From an uncultured Coriobacteriales bacterium (GTDB lineage: Bacteria > Actinomycetota > Coriobacteriia > Coriobacteriales > QAMH01): DNA of 64,000 nucleotides. The position numbers and the translations under genes are program-made. The stretch is from assembly GCA_934646835.1 (NCBI GenBank), contig CAKUES010000003.1, positions 62,001 to 126,000 of the forward strand, in the 5' to 3' direction. The notes beneath the pieces were generated by a model. That model did not search any database. It saw only the letters and a program-made list of their open reading frames with translations, and was not told where the DNA came from. This document shows positions 25,012 to 34,100 of the stretch, one piece after another (positions within the stretch are counted from its first letter, which is position 1; each line of letters starts with the position of its first letter).

Positions 25012-26445
25012 TTACTTCCGTGCCTTCATCGGCGGGACATCCTCGGCAGGAAAATCGGTCAGATCTGCCTCGAGGGGCATGGGAGCCTTGAACTCCTCTG
25101 CGGCTGCGGAGTCTGCAGGTAGGCCCTTGAAGGGGTCCTTGTCGGGCAGGATCGCATTGAGGACGATGCCGATGAGGGAGCCGATCGCCAGACCGGACAG
25201 GCTGATGGTCACGCCGGAGACCTCGAAGACGATGGCGCCGGCGGCACTCGTTGCGATGCCGAGCGAGAGCACCAAGATGATGGCGGCGACGAGGACATTG
25301 CGGCTCTTGGAGAAGTCGACGTGGTTCTCGACCAGGTTGCGCACGCCCACCGCAGAGATCATGCCGTAGAGCACGAGCGAGACGCCGCCGATAACGCAGG
25401 CAGGCATCGCTGCGATGACGGCTGCGAACTTGGGGCAGAAGGACAGCAGGATCGCGAAGATGGCGGCGATGCGCACGACGCGCGGGTCGAAGACCTTGGT
25501 CAGCGCCAAAACGCCGGTGTTCTCGCCGTAGGTGGTGTTGGCCGGTGCGCCAAAGAGCGAGGCCAGCATCGTCGCCAGGCCGTCGCCCAGCAGGGTGCGG
25601 TGCAGGCCCGGGTTGGCGATGTAGTTGCGGTTGGTGGTAGAGCAGATGGCGGTGATGTCGCCGATGTGCTCGATCATGGTCGCAAAGGCGAGCGGCATGA
25701 TCGTGATGATCGCCGTAATCGCCAGACCGGAGTCAAAGTCAGGGCCCAGGATGCCAAAGACCGTGTGGTCCCACTCGATGGGAAGGCCGATCCATGCAGC
25801 CTCCTGCACGCCGGAGAAGTCGACCTCGCCCAGGCAGACGGCCAGCACGTAGGAGACGATGACGCCGATGAGGATGGGGATGATCTTGACCATGCCCTTG
25901 CCCCAGATGTTGCAGATGATGATGACCGCAACGGCCACGACGGCGACCAGCCAGTTGGTCGCGCAGTTGTTGATAGCAGAGCTTGCCAGGATCAAGCCGA
26001 TGCAGATGACGATGGGGCCGGTGACGACCGGCGGGAAGAAGCGCATGACACGCTCGGCGCCAAAGACCTTGAAGAGCAGGGAGAGCACGAGGTAGAGCAT
26101 GCTGGCAAAGAAGACGCCCAGGCAAGCGTAGGGCAGAAGCTCCGGCTCGCCGTTGGGAGCGATGGCAGCGTAGCCTGCGATGAAGGCGAAGGAGGAGCCT
26201 AGGAATGCGGGTACCACTCCCCTGCCGAGCAGGTGGAACAGCAGCGTGCCGAGGCCCGCCATCAAAAGGGTTGCTGCGACGGGAAGTCCCGTGAGAACGG
26301 GAACGAGGATTGTCGCGCCGAACATCGCGAACATATGCTGCAGTCCGAAAACGATCATCTTGGGCTTGCCGAGCACCGTCGCATCGTAAATAGCGTCCGG
26401 CGAGTCCTGTGCGCCCATAGTGGGTATAGCTTTCTTGTTGGCCAT
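25012..26445 (-). CDS. uraA: Uracil/xanthine permease (NCS2 family)
   Basis: 477 aa with about 14 hydrophobic segments. It starts with the NCS2 hallmark GLQHMFAMFGATILVPVLTGL and contains FLGSSFAFIAGY, MIEHIGDITAI and the substrate-binding TYGENTGVLALTKV region. NCS2 proteins import nucleobases with protons. Being 78 nt downstream of upp on the same strand suggests uracil as substrate. The start ATG follows AAGGAGG. The C-terminal 45 residues are hydrophilic (FPAEDVPPMKARK). Confidence 0.92.
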   Translation of the reverse strand: MANKKAIPTMGAQDSPDAIYDATVLGKPKMIVFGLQHMFAMFGATILVPVLTGLPVAATLLMAGLGTLLFHLLGRGVVPAFLGSSFAFIAGYAAIAPNGEPELLPYACLGVFFASMLYLVLSLLFKVFGAERVMRFFPPVVTGPIVICIGLILASSAINNCATNWLVAVVAVAVIIICNIWGKGMVKIIPILIGVIVSYVLAVCLGEVDFSGVQEAAWIGLPIEWDHTVFGILGPDFDSGLAITAIITIMPLAFATMIEHIGDITAICSTTNRNYIANPGLHRTLLGDGLATMLASLFGAPANTTYGENTGVLALTKVFDPRVVRIAAIFAILLSFCPKFAAVIAAMPACVIGGVSLVLYGMISAVGVRNLVENHVDFSKSRNVLVAAIILVLSLGIATSAAGAIVFEVSGVTISLSGLAIGSLIGIVLNAILPDKDPFKGLPADSAAAEEFKAPMPLEADLTDFPAEDVPPMKARK

Positions 26446-26523
26446 AAAGCCTCCTTGCTGGTTGCAGATGAAGGGGCCGTCAGCGGCGGCCCCTTTGAGT
26501 TTGCGTGGTTGGATTGTTGACGG

Positions 26524-27162
26524 CTACTTCGTGCCGAAGATGCGGTCGCCGGCGTCGCCGAGGCCGGGGACGATGTAGGCCGCCTCGTTGAGTCCCTCGT
26601 CGACGGCACAGGTGTAGATCTTGACCTCGGGATCCTGCTCGATCAGGGTCTTGATGCCCTCCGGTGCGGCGACGATGTTGAGGAAGCGGATGGTGCCCTT
26701 GACGCCTGCCTTGCGCAGGAACTGCACTGCGGCGCAGGCAGAGCCGCCGGTGGCGAGCATCGGGTCGAGCAGCAAGACGTCACGCTCGGCGATGTCGACG
26801 GGAAGCTTCTCGTAGTACGGGATGGGCTCGTGTGTCTCCTCATTACGGTACATGCCAAGGTGGCCGACGCGCGCAGCCGGGACGATCTCCAGCACGCCGT
26901 CAACCATGCCGAGTCCAGCACGCAGGATGGGGACGATCGCGAGCTTCTTGCCGGCGATCTCCTTGGCGGTCGTCTTGCAGATCGGGGTCTCGATCTCGAC
27001 GTCGCGCAGGGGCAGGTCGCGGGTTGCCTCATAGGCCTCGTACATCGCAAGCTCGCTCACCAGCTCGCGGAACTGCTTGGAGGACGTGTCCGTGCGGCGC
27101 AGGATGGAGAGCTTGTGCTGAACCATGGGGTGGTCGACGAGTACGACGTGATCTTCGAACAT
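26524..27162 (-). CDS. upp: Uracil phosphoribosyltransferase
   Basis: 212 aa. It converts uracil and PRPP to UMP. Family features: HPMVQHKLSILRR at the N-terminus, VPILRAGLGMVDG, the PRPP loop LLLDPMLATGGSA, and the uracil-binding C-terminus AYIVPGLGDAGDRIFGTK. The start ATG 27162 has AGGAGG 6 nt upstream; a longer in-frame ATG at 27189 lacks a ribosome site. It is first in the upp-uraA salvage operon on the minus strand. No PyrR-type attenuator is seen upstream. Confidence 0.97.
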   Translation of the reverse strand: MFEDHVVLVDHPMVQHKLSILRRTDTSSKQFRELVSELAMYEAYEATRDLPLRDVEIETPICKTTAKEIAGKKLAIVPILRAGLGMVDGVLEIVPAARVGHLGMYRNEETHEPIPYYEKLPVDIAERDVLLLDPMLATGGSACAAVQFLRKAGVKGTIRFLNIVAAPEGIKTLIEQDPEVKIYTCAVDEGLNEAAYIVPGLGDAGDRIFGTK

Positions 27163-27324
27163 CGGGTTGCCTCCTGAATCAAACTGCATGGGTGTGCCGA
27201 GCCGCAGGGTGCAGGGTCCTACGCTCGTTTTTCGCTAAAGAAATACTATACGCAACACGACAGGTGTATGGGTCGTGATTGCTGGCGGATTGTCGGAACC
27301 TTCGGAGAATGTAAGGTTATGGGC

Positions 27325-27418
27325 GTCCTAAATGCAGCTGGTCTTTTATGGGACAGGAGAAGGCGCGGGTAGCTAGAGGCTCCCTCTGTCCCATAAAAGA
27401 CAAGGTGCATTTTGGGAC
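27325..27418. repeat. Long palindrome, GTCCCA family (copy 2)
   Basis: Arms 27325-27354 and 27388-27418 are related to those at 5253-5351, with the same 33-nt loop. The arms have several mismatches (GTCCTAAAT against ATTTTGGGAC). Loop sequences of the two copies are alike only at the start. Confidence 0.9.
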
Positions 27419-27435
27419 ACCCTGCCTGCCGGCAA

Positions 27436-27478
27436 AGACCGGTCAACAAATCGGTCTGACGGAAGTGTTGACCGGTCT
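27436..27478. repeat. GGTCAAC-family palindrome, solo arm
   Basis: AGACCGGTCAACA and TGTTGACCGGTCT form a 13-bp stem; the interior TCGGTCTGACGGAAG matches the arms of the element at 36687-36774. It is one arm without its partner. Confidence 0.88.
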
Positions 27479-27493
27479 TCTTCCTCGCAAACG

Positions 27494-27521
27494 AAAAAAA
27501 GACCCGCCGAAGCGGGTCTTT
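27494..27521. terminator. Terminator of the DEAD-box gene
   Basis: AAAAAAAGACCCGC-CGAA-GCGGGTCTTT. On the minus strand it ends in seven T. Confidence 0.95.
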
Positions 27522-27530
27522 GATCACCGT

Positions 27531-29411
27531 TTAGTGGTTGGAGGAGTAACGGCCGGGACGGAAGCTGCCACTCTTCTTGGGGCCGCGGCCGCGCTTGTCG
27601 CCGCCAAAGCCGCCCTTGGAGCCGCCGTTGCCGCGGCCCTTGAAGCCGTCGCTCTTGCCGCCCTTGTAGCCCTGGCCGCCCTTGCCACCGCGGAGCTTGC
27701 CGTAGCCACCCTTGCCGTTGCCAAAGCTGCGCTTATCGTCGCGCTTGCCCTCGCCGCGGTCAAAACGGTCGTTGCCCTTCTTGAAGCCACCCTCGCGCTT
27801 GGGGCCCTTGTCGAAGTCGCGCTTGGGACCCTTGCGGTCAAAGCCCTTGTGACCCCTCTTCTCCGCGAAGTCGCCCTTGCCGGAGGTCTTCTTCTTGGGG
27901 CGACGGGGCTTGTCCTCGTCGATCCAGGCGTCGCCGGAGTCATGGCTCTTCTTCTTGCTGCCGCCGTAGAACTTGCCAAAGACCTCGGACTCGCCGTTGT
28001 TCTTCTTGCCCTTCTTGGTGTCATCCCAGCGCATGTCGTGCTGCTTCTTCTCCGGTTTGTCGGACTTGAAGTCCTTCTTCTTGCCGTCGAAGTCGCGGCG
28101 CTTCTTGTCGCCCTTGCGCTCGGACTTGTGCTTGTGGCTGTCGTCGCGCTCGTCGTCGTGGTGGCGCTTGTCACGCTTGGGCTTGCCTGCGGATGCGGCC
28201 TTGGCCGTGCTCTTCTTGTGGTCGAAGTCGTTGTCCTTGGCGCCAGCGGCAACGCGCTCCTTGGCGAGCTGCTCGATCTCCTTGCGGTCGAAGCCCTCGA
28301 TTTCGAGCTCGGGGAGCTTCTGCTTGATCAGGCGCTCGATGTCCTTGAGCAGGCCCTTGTTCTCCGGGCTGACCAGTGAGACGGCAAAGCCCTTCTCGCC
28401 GGCGCGGCCGGTGCGGCCGATGCGGTGGATGTAGTCCTCAGCCATCATGGGCAGGTCGTAGTTGACGACGTAATCGACGTTGCTCACGTCGATGCCGCGG
28501 GCCAGGACGTCGGTTGCAACCAGGATGTTGGCGTCGCCCTTGTCAAATGCGGCCAGTGCCTTGCGGCGCTGCGCCTGGGAGCGGTCGGAGTGGATGGTCT
28601 CTGCCTTGTAGCCCTCTCGCTTGAGCATGCGAGCGCAGGTGTCGACGCGGTGCTTGGTGCGGGCGAAGACGATGACGCGCTCGGCACCGCGGTCCGCGAG
28701 GATGGCGTTGAGGGTCTCGGGCTTGGCCTGGTGGTTGATGTGGATGATGAACTGCTCGACGTTGTCGGAGGTGTCGCCGCGACGTGCGATCTCGACGGTG
28801 ACGGGGTCGTTCATCATGCTCTTGGAGACGCGCTTGACGTTCTTGTCGATGGTCGCAGAGAACAGCAGGGTCTGGTGCTCGCCGTCGATCCTGTCGACGA
28901 TCTTCGTGATGGAGGGCAAAAAGCCCATGTCAACCATGCGGTCGGCCTCGTCGAGGACGAGAATCTTGACCTGGTCGAGCTTGGCTGCGCCTTGGTTGAT
29001 GAGGTCCTCGAGGCGGCCGGGGGTCGCGATCAGGACGTCGATGCCGCGCTTGAGTGCCTGCTTCTGGGGGTTGTAGGAGACGCCGCCGACGAACTTGGCG
29101 ACCTTGTGCTTGGTCACCTTGGCGATCTGGTCGCAGACCTCGCAGATCTGGTCGGCGAGCTCGCGGGTCGGGGTGACGACGAGCATGTAGGGACCGCAGC
29201 CCTTCTTGCAGTGGTCGAGGCCGTCCATGCTCGGCAGGCAGAAGGCAGCGGTCTTGCCGGTGCCGGTCTGTGCGCCAGCGATGATGTCGCGGCCCTCGAG
29301 TGCGGCGGGAATTGCCTGCTCCTGGACGGGCGTGGGGTTCTCATAGCCCATCTTGGAGACAGCGCGGAGGATGTCCTCGGACAGGCCGAGGTCTGCAAAC
29401 GTTGTAGTCAT
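27531..29411 (-). CDS. DEAD-box RNA helicase with long basic tail
   Basis: 626 aa. The RecA-like core (1-375) holds TFADLGLSEDILRAV (Q motif region), AQTGTGKTAAF (I), PTRELADQ (Ia), ATPGRLEDL (Ib), LDEADRM (II), FSATID (III), IVFARTKHRVD (IV), VATDVLARGIDVSNVD (V) and YIHRIGRTGRAG (VI), as in RhlE/DeaD/CshA helicases that unwind rRNA and mRNA. The rest (about 400-626) is a low-complexity tail of Lys, Arg, Gly and Asp, probably disordered and RNA-binding. The start ATG 29411 has a GGACG-type ribosome site. An unusually long upstream gap (29412-29891) may hold a regulated leader. Confidence 0.95.
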   Translation of the reverse strand: MTTTFADLGLSEDILRAVSKMGYENPTPVQEQAIPAALEGRDIIAGAQTGTGKTAAFCLPSMDGLDHCKKGCGPYMLVVTPTRELADQICEVCDQIAKVTKHKVAKFVGGVSYNPQKQALKRGIDVLIATPGRLEDLINQGAAKLDQVKILVLDEADRMVDMGFLPSITKIVDRIDGEHQTLLFSATIDKNVKRVSKSMMNDPVTVEIARRGDTSDNVEQFIIHINHQAKPETLNAILADRGAERVIVFARTKHRVDTCARMLKREGYKAETIHSDRSQAQRRKALAAFDKGDANILVATDVLARGIDVSNVDYVVNYDLPMMAEDYIHRIGRTGRAGEKGFAVSLVSPENKGLLKDIERLIKQKLPELEIEGFDRKEIEQLAKERVAAGAKDNDFDHKKSTAKAASAGKPKRDKRHHDDERDDSHKHKSERKGDKKRRDFDGKKKDFKSDKPEKKQHDMRWDDTKKGKKNNGESEVFGKFYGGSKKKSHDSGDAWIDEDKPRRPKKKTSGKGDFAEKRGHKGFDRKGPKRDFDKGPKREGGFKKGNDRFDRGEGKRDDKRSFGNGKGGYGKLRGGKGGQGYKGGKSDGFKGRGNGGSKGGFGGDKRGRGPKKSGSFRPGRYSSNH

Positions 29412-29891
29412 ATTTGGTTACGTCCTATTCTGGGAGTCTTAAACCTTCTTGTACTTGAGCTGGTCTTTTAGCAATAACACGTCGATGTGCACGAAACGGG
29501 ATCTCACTCTTGTTTGTGGGCCGAGTACGGTTTGGCTCTCCAACCGCTCGGCAGCATCATCTAATGCGTTTTGCTGTTCTCGACAGGTCTTGCGCAACCT
29601 CTGGCTGCTGCCTGCCGCGAGCTCCCGGGACGTCTCTCTATGTATTTAATGCTATAGAAAAGCAACCCTTTAATGATAACGGATTTTATGCAGGTATGGA
29701 AGTGCCGATTATCGGCAGCGCCGTGAACGGCAATTTGGTGTCATCCGCCTTGTCTATCCGCTAAAATGCCTTCCGCAGATAGAAGCGTTAACCCGTGCGA
29801 AACACTCCCCAATCGCATCGAACGTAAAGTAACATTTCAAGCAAACCTACCCGCCCACTGTGGCTTTCAATTCGACAGAAAGGCGACGCAT
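29412..29891. other. 480-bp gap between divergent helicase and ddh genes
   Basis: No convincing gene on either strand and none of the window's repeat families. It is more AT-rich than its surroundings. A short palindrome (GCCGATTATCGGC, 29704-29716) is the only clear structure. It must hold the promoters of both flanking genes, and a long 5' leader for the helicase mRNA is possible. Confidence 0.5.
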
Positions 29892-30869
29892 ATGACTCGT
29901 ATTGGTATTTTGGGCTACGGCAACCTCGGGAAGGGCGTTGAGCTGGCCATTCGACAAAACGACGACACGGAGCTCGTTGCCGTCTACACGCGCCGCAACC
30001 CTGCAGACGTCAAGATCGCGACCGAGGGCGTGGCCGTCCGCTCCGTTGCAGACCTCGAGTCCGGCAACGAGGACATCGACGTGCTCATCCTCTGCGGCGG
30101 TTCTGCGACCGATCTGCCCGAGCAGACCCCCAAGTACGCTGCGCTCTACAACGTGGTCGACTCCTTTGACACCCATGCCAAAATCCCCGTGCACTTTGCC
30201 AACGTCGACGCTGCCGCCAAGGCTGCCGGCAAGACCGCGCTGATCTCCTGCGGTTGGGACCCGGGCCTGTTCTCCCTCAACCGCCTCTACGCGAGCTGCA
30301 TCCTGCCTCAGGGTGCCGATTACACCTTCTGGGGTCGCGGTGTCTCCCAGGGTCACTCCGACGCGCTGCGCCGCATCCCCGGCGTCGCCGACGCTCGCCA
30401 GTACACCGTCCCCGTCCCTGAGGCCCTCGAGGCTGTCCGCTCCGGTTCCAATCCCGAGCTCACCACGCGCCAGAAGCATACCCGCGAGTGCTGGGTTGTC
30501 CTGGAGGAGGGTGCTGACCCCGAGGCCGTGACCAAGCAGATCGTCGAAATGCCCAACTACTTCGACGAATATGACGTCACCGTCAACTTCATCTCCCAAG
30601 AAGAGCTCGACCGCGACCATGCCGGCCTGCCCCATGGCGGCGTCGTTATCCGCACCGGCAAGACCGCCGGCGACAAGAACTGCAGGATCGAGTACTCCCT
30701 CGACCTCGACTCCAACCCCGAGTTCACCGCCTGCGTGCTCGTCACCTACGCGCGCGCTATCGCCCGCCTTGCCGCCGAGGGCGATCACGGCTGCAAGACC
30801 GCCTTCGACATCGCACCGGCGTATCTGTCTGCCCACAGCGCCGAGGAGCTGCGCGCTCATATGCTGTAG
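29892..30869 (+). CDS. ddh: meso-Diaminopimelate dehydrogenase
   Basis: 325 aa, the family's length. It makes meso-DAP in one NADPH-dependent reductive amination of tetrahydrodipicolinate, bypassing the succinylase, acetylase and aminotransferase routes. It has the Rossmann start TRIGILGYGNLGKGVE, the NADPH-selective YTRRNP, then LCGGSATDLPEQTP, ISCGWDPGLFSLNR and WGRGVSQGHSDALRRI, all typical of Ddh. The start ATG 29892 has AAAGGCG 6 nt upstream; longer in-frame starts to 29766 lack one. It is monocistronic with a terminator at 30899-30936. dapL and dapF in this window provide a second route to the same product. Confidence 0.95.
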   Translation: MTRIGILGYGNLGKGVELAIRQNDDTELVAVYTRRNPADVKIATEGVAVRSVADLESGNEDIDVLILCGGSATDLPEQTPKYAALYNVVDSFDTHAKIPVHFANVDAAAKAAGKTALISCGWDPGLFSLNRLYASCILPQGADYTFWGRGVSQGHSDALRRIPGVADARQYTVPVPEALEAVRSGSNPELTTRQKHTRECWVVLEEGADPEAVTKQIVEMPNYFDEYDVTVNFISQEELDRDHAGLPHGGVVIRTGKTAGDKNCRIEYSLDLDSNPEFTACVLVTYARAIARLAAEGDHGCKTAFDIAPAYLSAHSAEELRAHML

Positions 30870-30898
30870 AGCTCAGATGCGATAAGTACATCGATGAA

Positions 30899-30936
30899 AG
30901 CGCCCGCTGGCTACTTGCCGGCGGGCGCTATTTTGT
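30899..30936 (+). terminator. Terminator of ddh
   Basis: Stem AGCGCCCGC / GCGGGCGCT followed by ATTTTGTT. Confidence 0.92.
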
Positions 30937-30938
30937 TG

Positions 30939-30975
30939 CGTGACACACAATGTCACTGGCACAAAGTGTGTCACG
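30939..30975. repeat. TGACACA-family palindrome, solo arm
   Basis: A single arm identical in core to those at 3383-3491, with CGTG/CACG ends, directly after the ddh terminator. No partner arm nearby. Confidence 0.93.
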
Positions 30976-31001
30976 GACGACCTTTGCAGCGCAGGTATCA
31001 C

Positions 31002-31080
31002 CGTTTGAGACCAGGTCCTTTCCGTTCAACGCCTTCGGCTTGAACGGTAAAGGCCACTGACAATCGTCTGGTCTCAAACG
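31002..31080. repeat. Long imperfect palindrome with TTCAACGCC-type apex
   Basis: Outer arms CGTTTGAGACCAG (31002-31014) and CTGGTCTCAAACG (31068-31080) pair perfectly. The centre CCGTTCAACGCC / GGCTTGAACGG folds again and matches the apex of the element at 62612-62691. It ends 35 bp from the stop of the kinase gene, so it may terminate it. Confidence 0.88.
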
Positions 31081-31114
31081 TTTGGTTGCGAGTGAGTGTG
31101 TCCGTTGCGGCCCC

Positions 31115-34100
31115 CTACCTCATCCATCTTGCTAGTGTCTGCTCGAGCTTGGGGATGTCGATGGGCTTGGAGAGATGGGCCACCATGCCGGCCTCGAGCG
31201 AGCGCTTGGCATCCTCGTCGAAGGCATTGGCGCTCATGGCGATGATAGGGACCTCGCGGGCGTCGGCACGCTCGAGGCTGCGGATCGCCTTGGTGGCGTC
31301 GATGCCGCTCATCCTCGGCATCATGATGTCCATCAGCACGACGTCGTAGAAGCCGACCGGGGAATCTTCGAAGGCGCGCAACGCCGCCAGGCCGTCGTGG
31401 GCTGGGGTGCACTCGATGCCGTGTGCCTGTATGATCGTCAACGCGATCTCGAGGTTGAGCTCGTTGTCCTCGACGACGAGAGCGCGCTTGCCCTTGAAGT
31501 CGAAGCTCCTTTCCTGGCTTGGCGCGACACCTGTGATGTCGTTTGCCGGCTTGAGCTCGAGCTCGAAGCTGAAGGTGCTGCCCTCGCCCAGCACACTTTT
31601 GACTGTGATATGCGAGCCCATGAGGTGGACGAGCCTGCTGCTGATGGCAAGGCCAAGCCCCGTGCCGCTCGTACTCGTCTGCATGTCGTTGCTTGCCTGC
31701 TCGAAGCTCTCGAAGATACGGCGCTTGTCTGCGTCTGAGATGCCGACGCCGTTGTCGGTAACCTGGAAGAGCATACGGCTTGCGCCGTTGCCTGCGGGCA
31801 TCTCCGTCACAGATAGCTCGATGCTGCCACCTTGGCCGGTGAACTTGTTGGCGTTGCCGAGGATGTTGACGAGCACCTGCTTGATGCGCAGCTCGTCGCC
31901 TACAAAGCAGTTGTTGGTGAGGCTTTCGTCGACGGTGAAATGCTGGCCCTTCTCCTTGAACTTCGCGTCGAGCAAGACCTCGATGTCTCCCAGCAGCTTG
32001 TGCATGCTGAAAGCGGTGCTGGCCAGGCGCATCTTGCCGCTTTCGATCTTGGACATGTCGAGGATGTCGTTGAGGAGGCTGAGCAGGTACTTCGAGGAGC
32101 TCTGGACCTTCTCGAGGCAGTCGATGCGACGCTCCTCCGACTGACCCTCCCACAAGGCGATCTCCGTCATGCCGATGATGCCGTTCATCGGCGTCCTGAT
32201 CTCATGGGACATACGCGCGAGGAACTCGGACTTTGCCTTGGCGGCAGCGTCGTGTGTCTCGACGTTGATGCGGTTTTGGACGAGCTTGCAGATCTCCTTC
32301 GTCTGCGCCAGGTTGTCGGGATCAAGGTAGCTTTCCGCTTGCGGGCCGCTCACGATGATGGAGCCCGAGTAGAAGCCCTCGTCGGACATATGGAAGACGA
32401 TAGTGGGCTCGTCGCCGATGAGATGGCCAAACAGCTTGCTTTCACGGGTGTGCTCATCGGCAAGCTCCAAGGGCTCCGTCTCCACGACTTCCTGTACCGC
32501 CGCATGGACGCTGGAGTCCACGGTCCACAGCTTTACGTGGTTTTGGGCCTTGCCGGTGAGCGGGCGCCATGCATACTCGAGCGAGACGGTGCAGGTGTCC
32601 GCCTTAAACGAGGTCAAGATGATGTTGTTCAGGCCTGTGGTCTCGCTCAGCCTCAGTGCGAGCAGGTCGAGGCCGACCCTGACGGAGCCGTTTCTGTCGA
32701 AGAGCCCCATCGCAAAGCTCGGCAGCACCATGTTGTGGGTGTTTTGCAGCGAGGTGACCTCGGTGAAGTCCTTGAGGACCGGCATCGTCGCAATCGCATC
32801 GCTGTAAATACGGACTCCCGCCTGGGAGCGCTTTGCTGCGGCAAGGGCCTTGCGCGCGTGCTCGACGAGCTCGTCGCCACCGATGTGTGCATTGCCAATC
32901 GCGATGCCGCCGTGGAAGCGCAAGACGATCTCGTTCGAGTTGATGAGCTCGGAGAAGCGCTCGTTGCCGAGCTTTGCGCAGTGTGCGATCTCGTCTGCGC
33001 CGGTCTTGGGAAACCAGCACAGCAGCTGGTCGGCACCGACGCGCACGCGCACTGCGTTGACAAAGAGGTGTTCCTCGCATCCGTCGACCATTATCTGAGC
33101 GAGTTCCTCGAGCAGGAAGTTCGCGGCAGTGAGGCCAAAACGCTCGTTGACGCCGAGGAAGTTGTCGATGTCGATGAGCATCATGCAGCCGTCGGGCTGC
33201 GTGTGTCGCTGCTCTGCGATTTTCCTCAGGCCAGGCTCGAGCTTCATGAAGCCCGTGACGGGGTCGAGGTAGCGCCTTCTCTCCATCTCGATTTGCAGCG
33301 CCTTTTGCTCGTGGATGTTGCGGATGCTGCCAAAGATGATGTACTGGTCGCTGCCGGCCTCTGCGGACCTCTTGCCGTTGACGGAGTACCACTCCCTCTG
33401 CGCGCCGAGCTGCGGGCGCATGAGCATCTCGAGCTCGAAGGTGTCGGGCGCCTGCAAGACAAGCTCCGCGAACTTGCGCATGTCGCTCTCGTCGACGTAG
33501 TCGAGCAAGGGCAGGCTGTCGATGTCGAGCGCATAGGTGCCGTCCAGGCCGAGGGGACTGTTGACGAGCTCGAGGGTACCGTCGGAGGCGCGGTAGGTGT
33601 AGAAGATGTCTGTGGAGCTCTTGACTGCGATGCGGTAGCGCTCCTTTTCCTCGCGCAGCTTGTCGGCAGCATCGATCTCTGCCTGCGCGAGCGTCTCCAC
33701 GACGTCGTGGAGCTCGTTTGCCTCGCGGACCCAAGATGGGGTAAAGGAGCGAATGCCCTCGATACCGCCCTTGATGCTCTCCATGAGGCGCTCGAAGGGG
33801 CGCCCGATGGCGCGGGCAAGCCCAAAGGCGAGCAAGACGACGATGGTGAGGCAGCAGATGGTGATTACAAAGACGTTGGCGTAGAGCTTCTCGCCCAGCC
33901 CAAAGATTGAGTTGTGCGTGGTGAACCCAAAGAGCATCCACTCGGTGTTCTCATAGGGCACGTTGCTGCTGAAGAGCTTGAGCGGAGACATCACCGCGCA
34001 GATGGCACCCGTGCCGCTGTCGGTGCCTGCAACCTCGTAGAGACCCTCCACCTGGTTTGGTGAGACGGTGAAGTCCGTCCCGCGGCTGTTGACCACGTTG

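Noticed and set aside
29412..29891. Structured RNA (cold-shock leader or riboswitch) between the helicase and ddh genes
   Set aside because: Only one short palindrome is visible and no known motif; the gap is long but not evidence enough for an RNA feature.
31832..33910. A 2.1-kb plus-strand open frame opposite the hybrid kinase
   Set aside because: The kinase frame has all expected domains; the opposite frame is a composition artefact.
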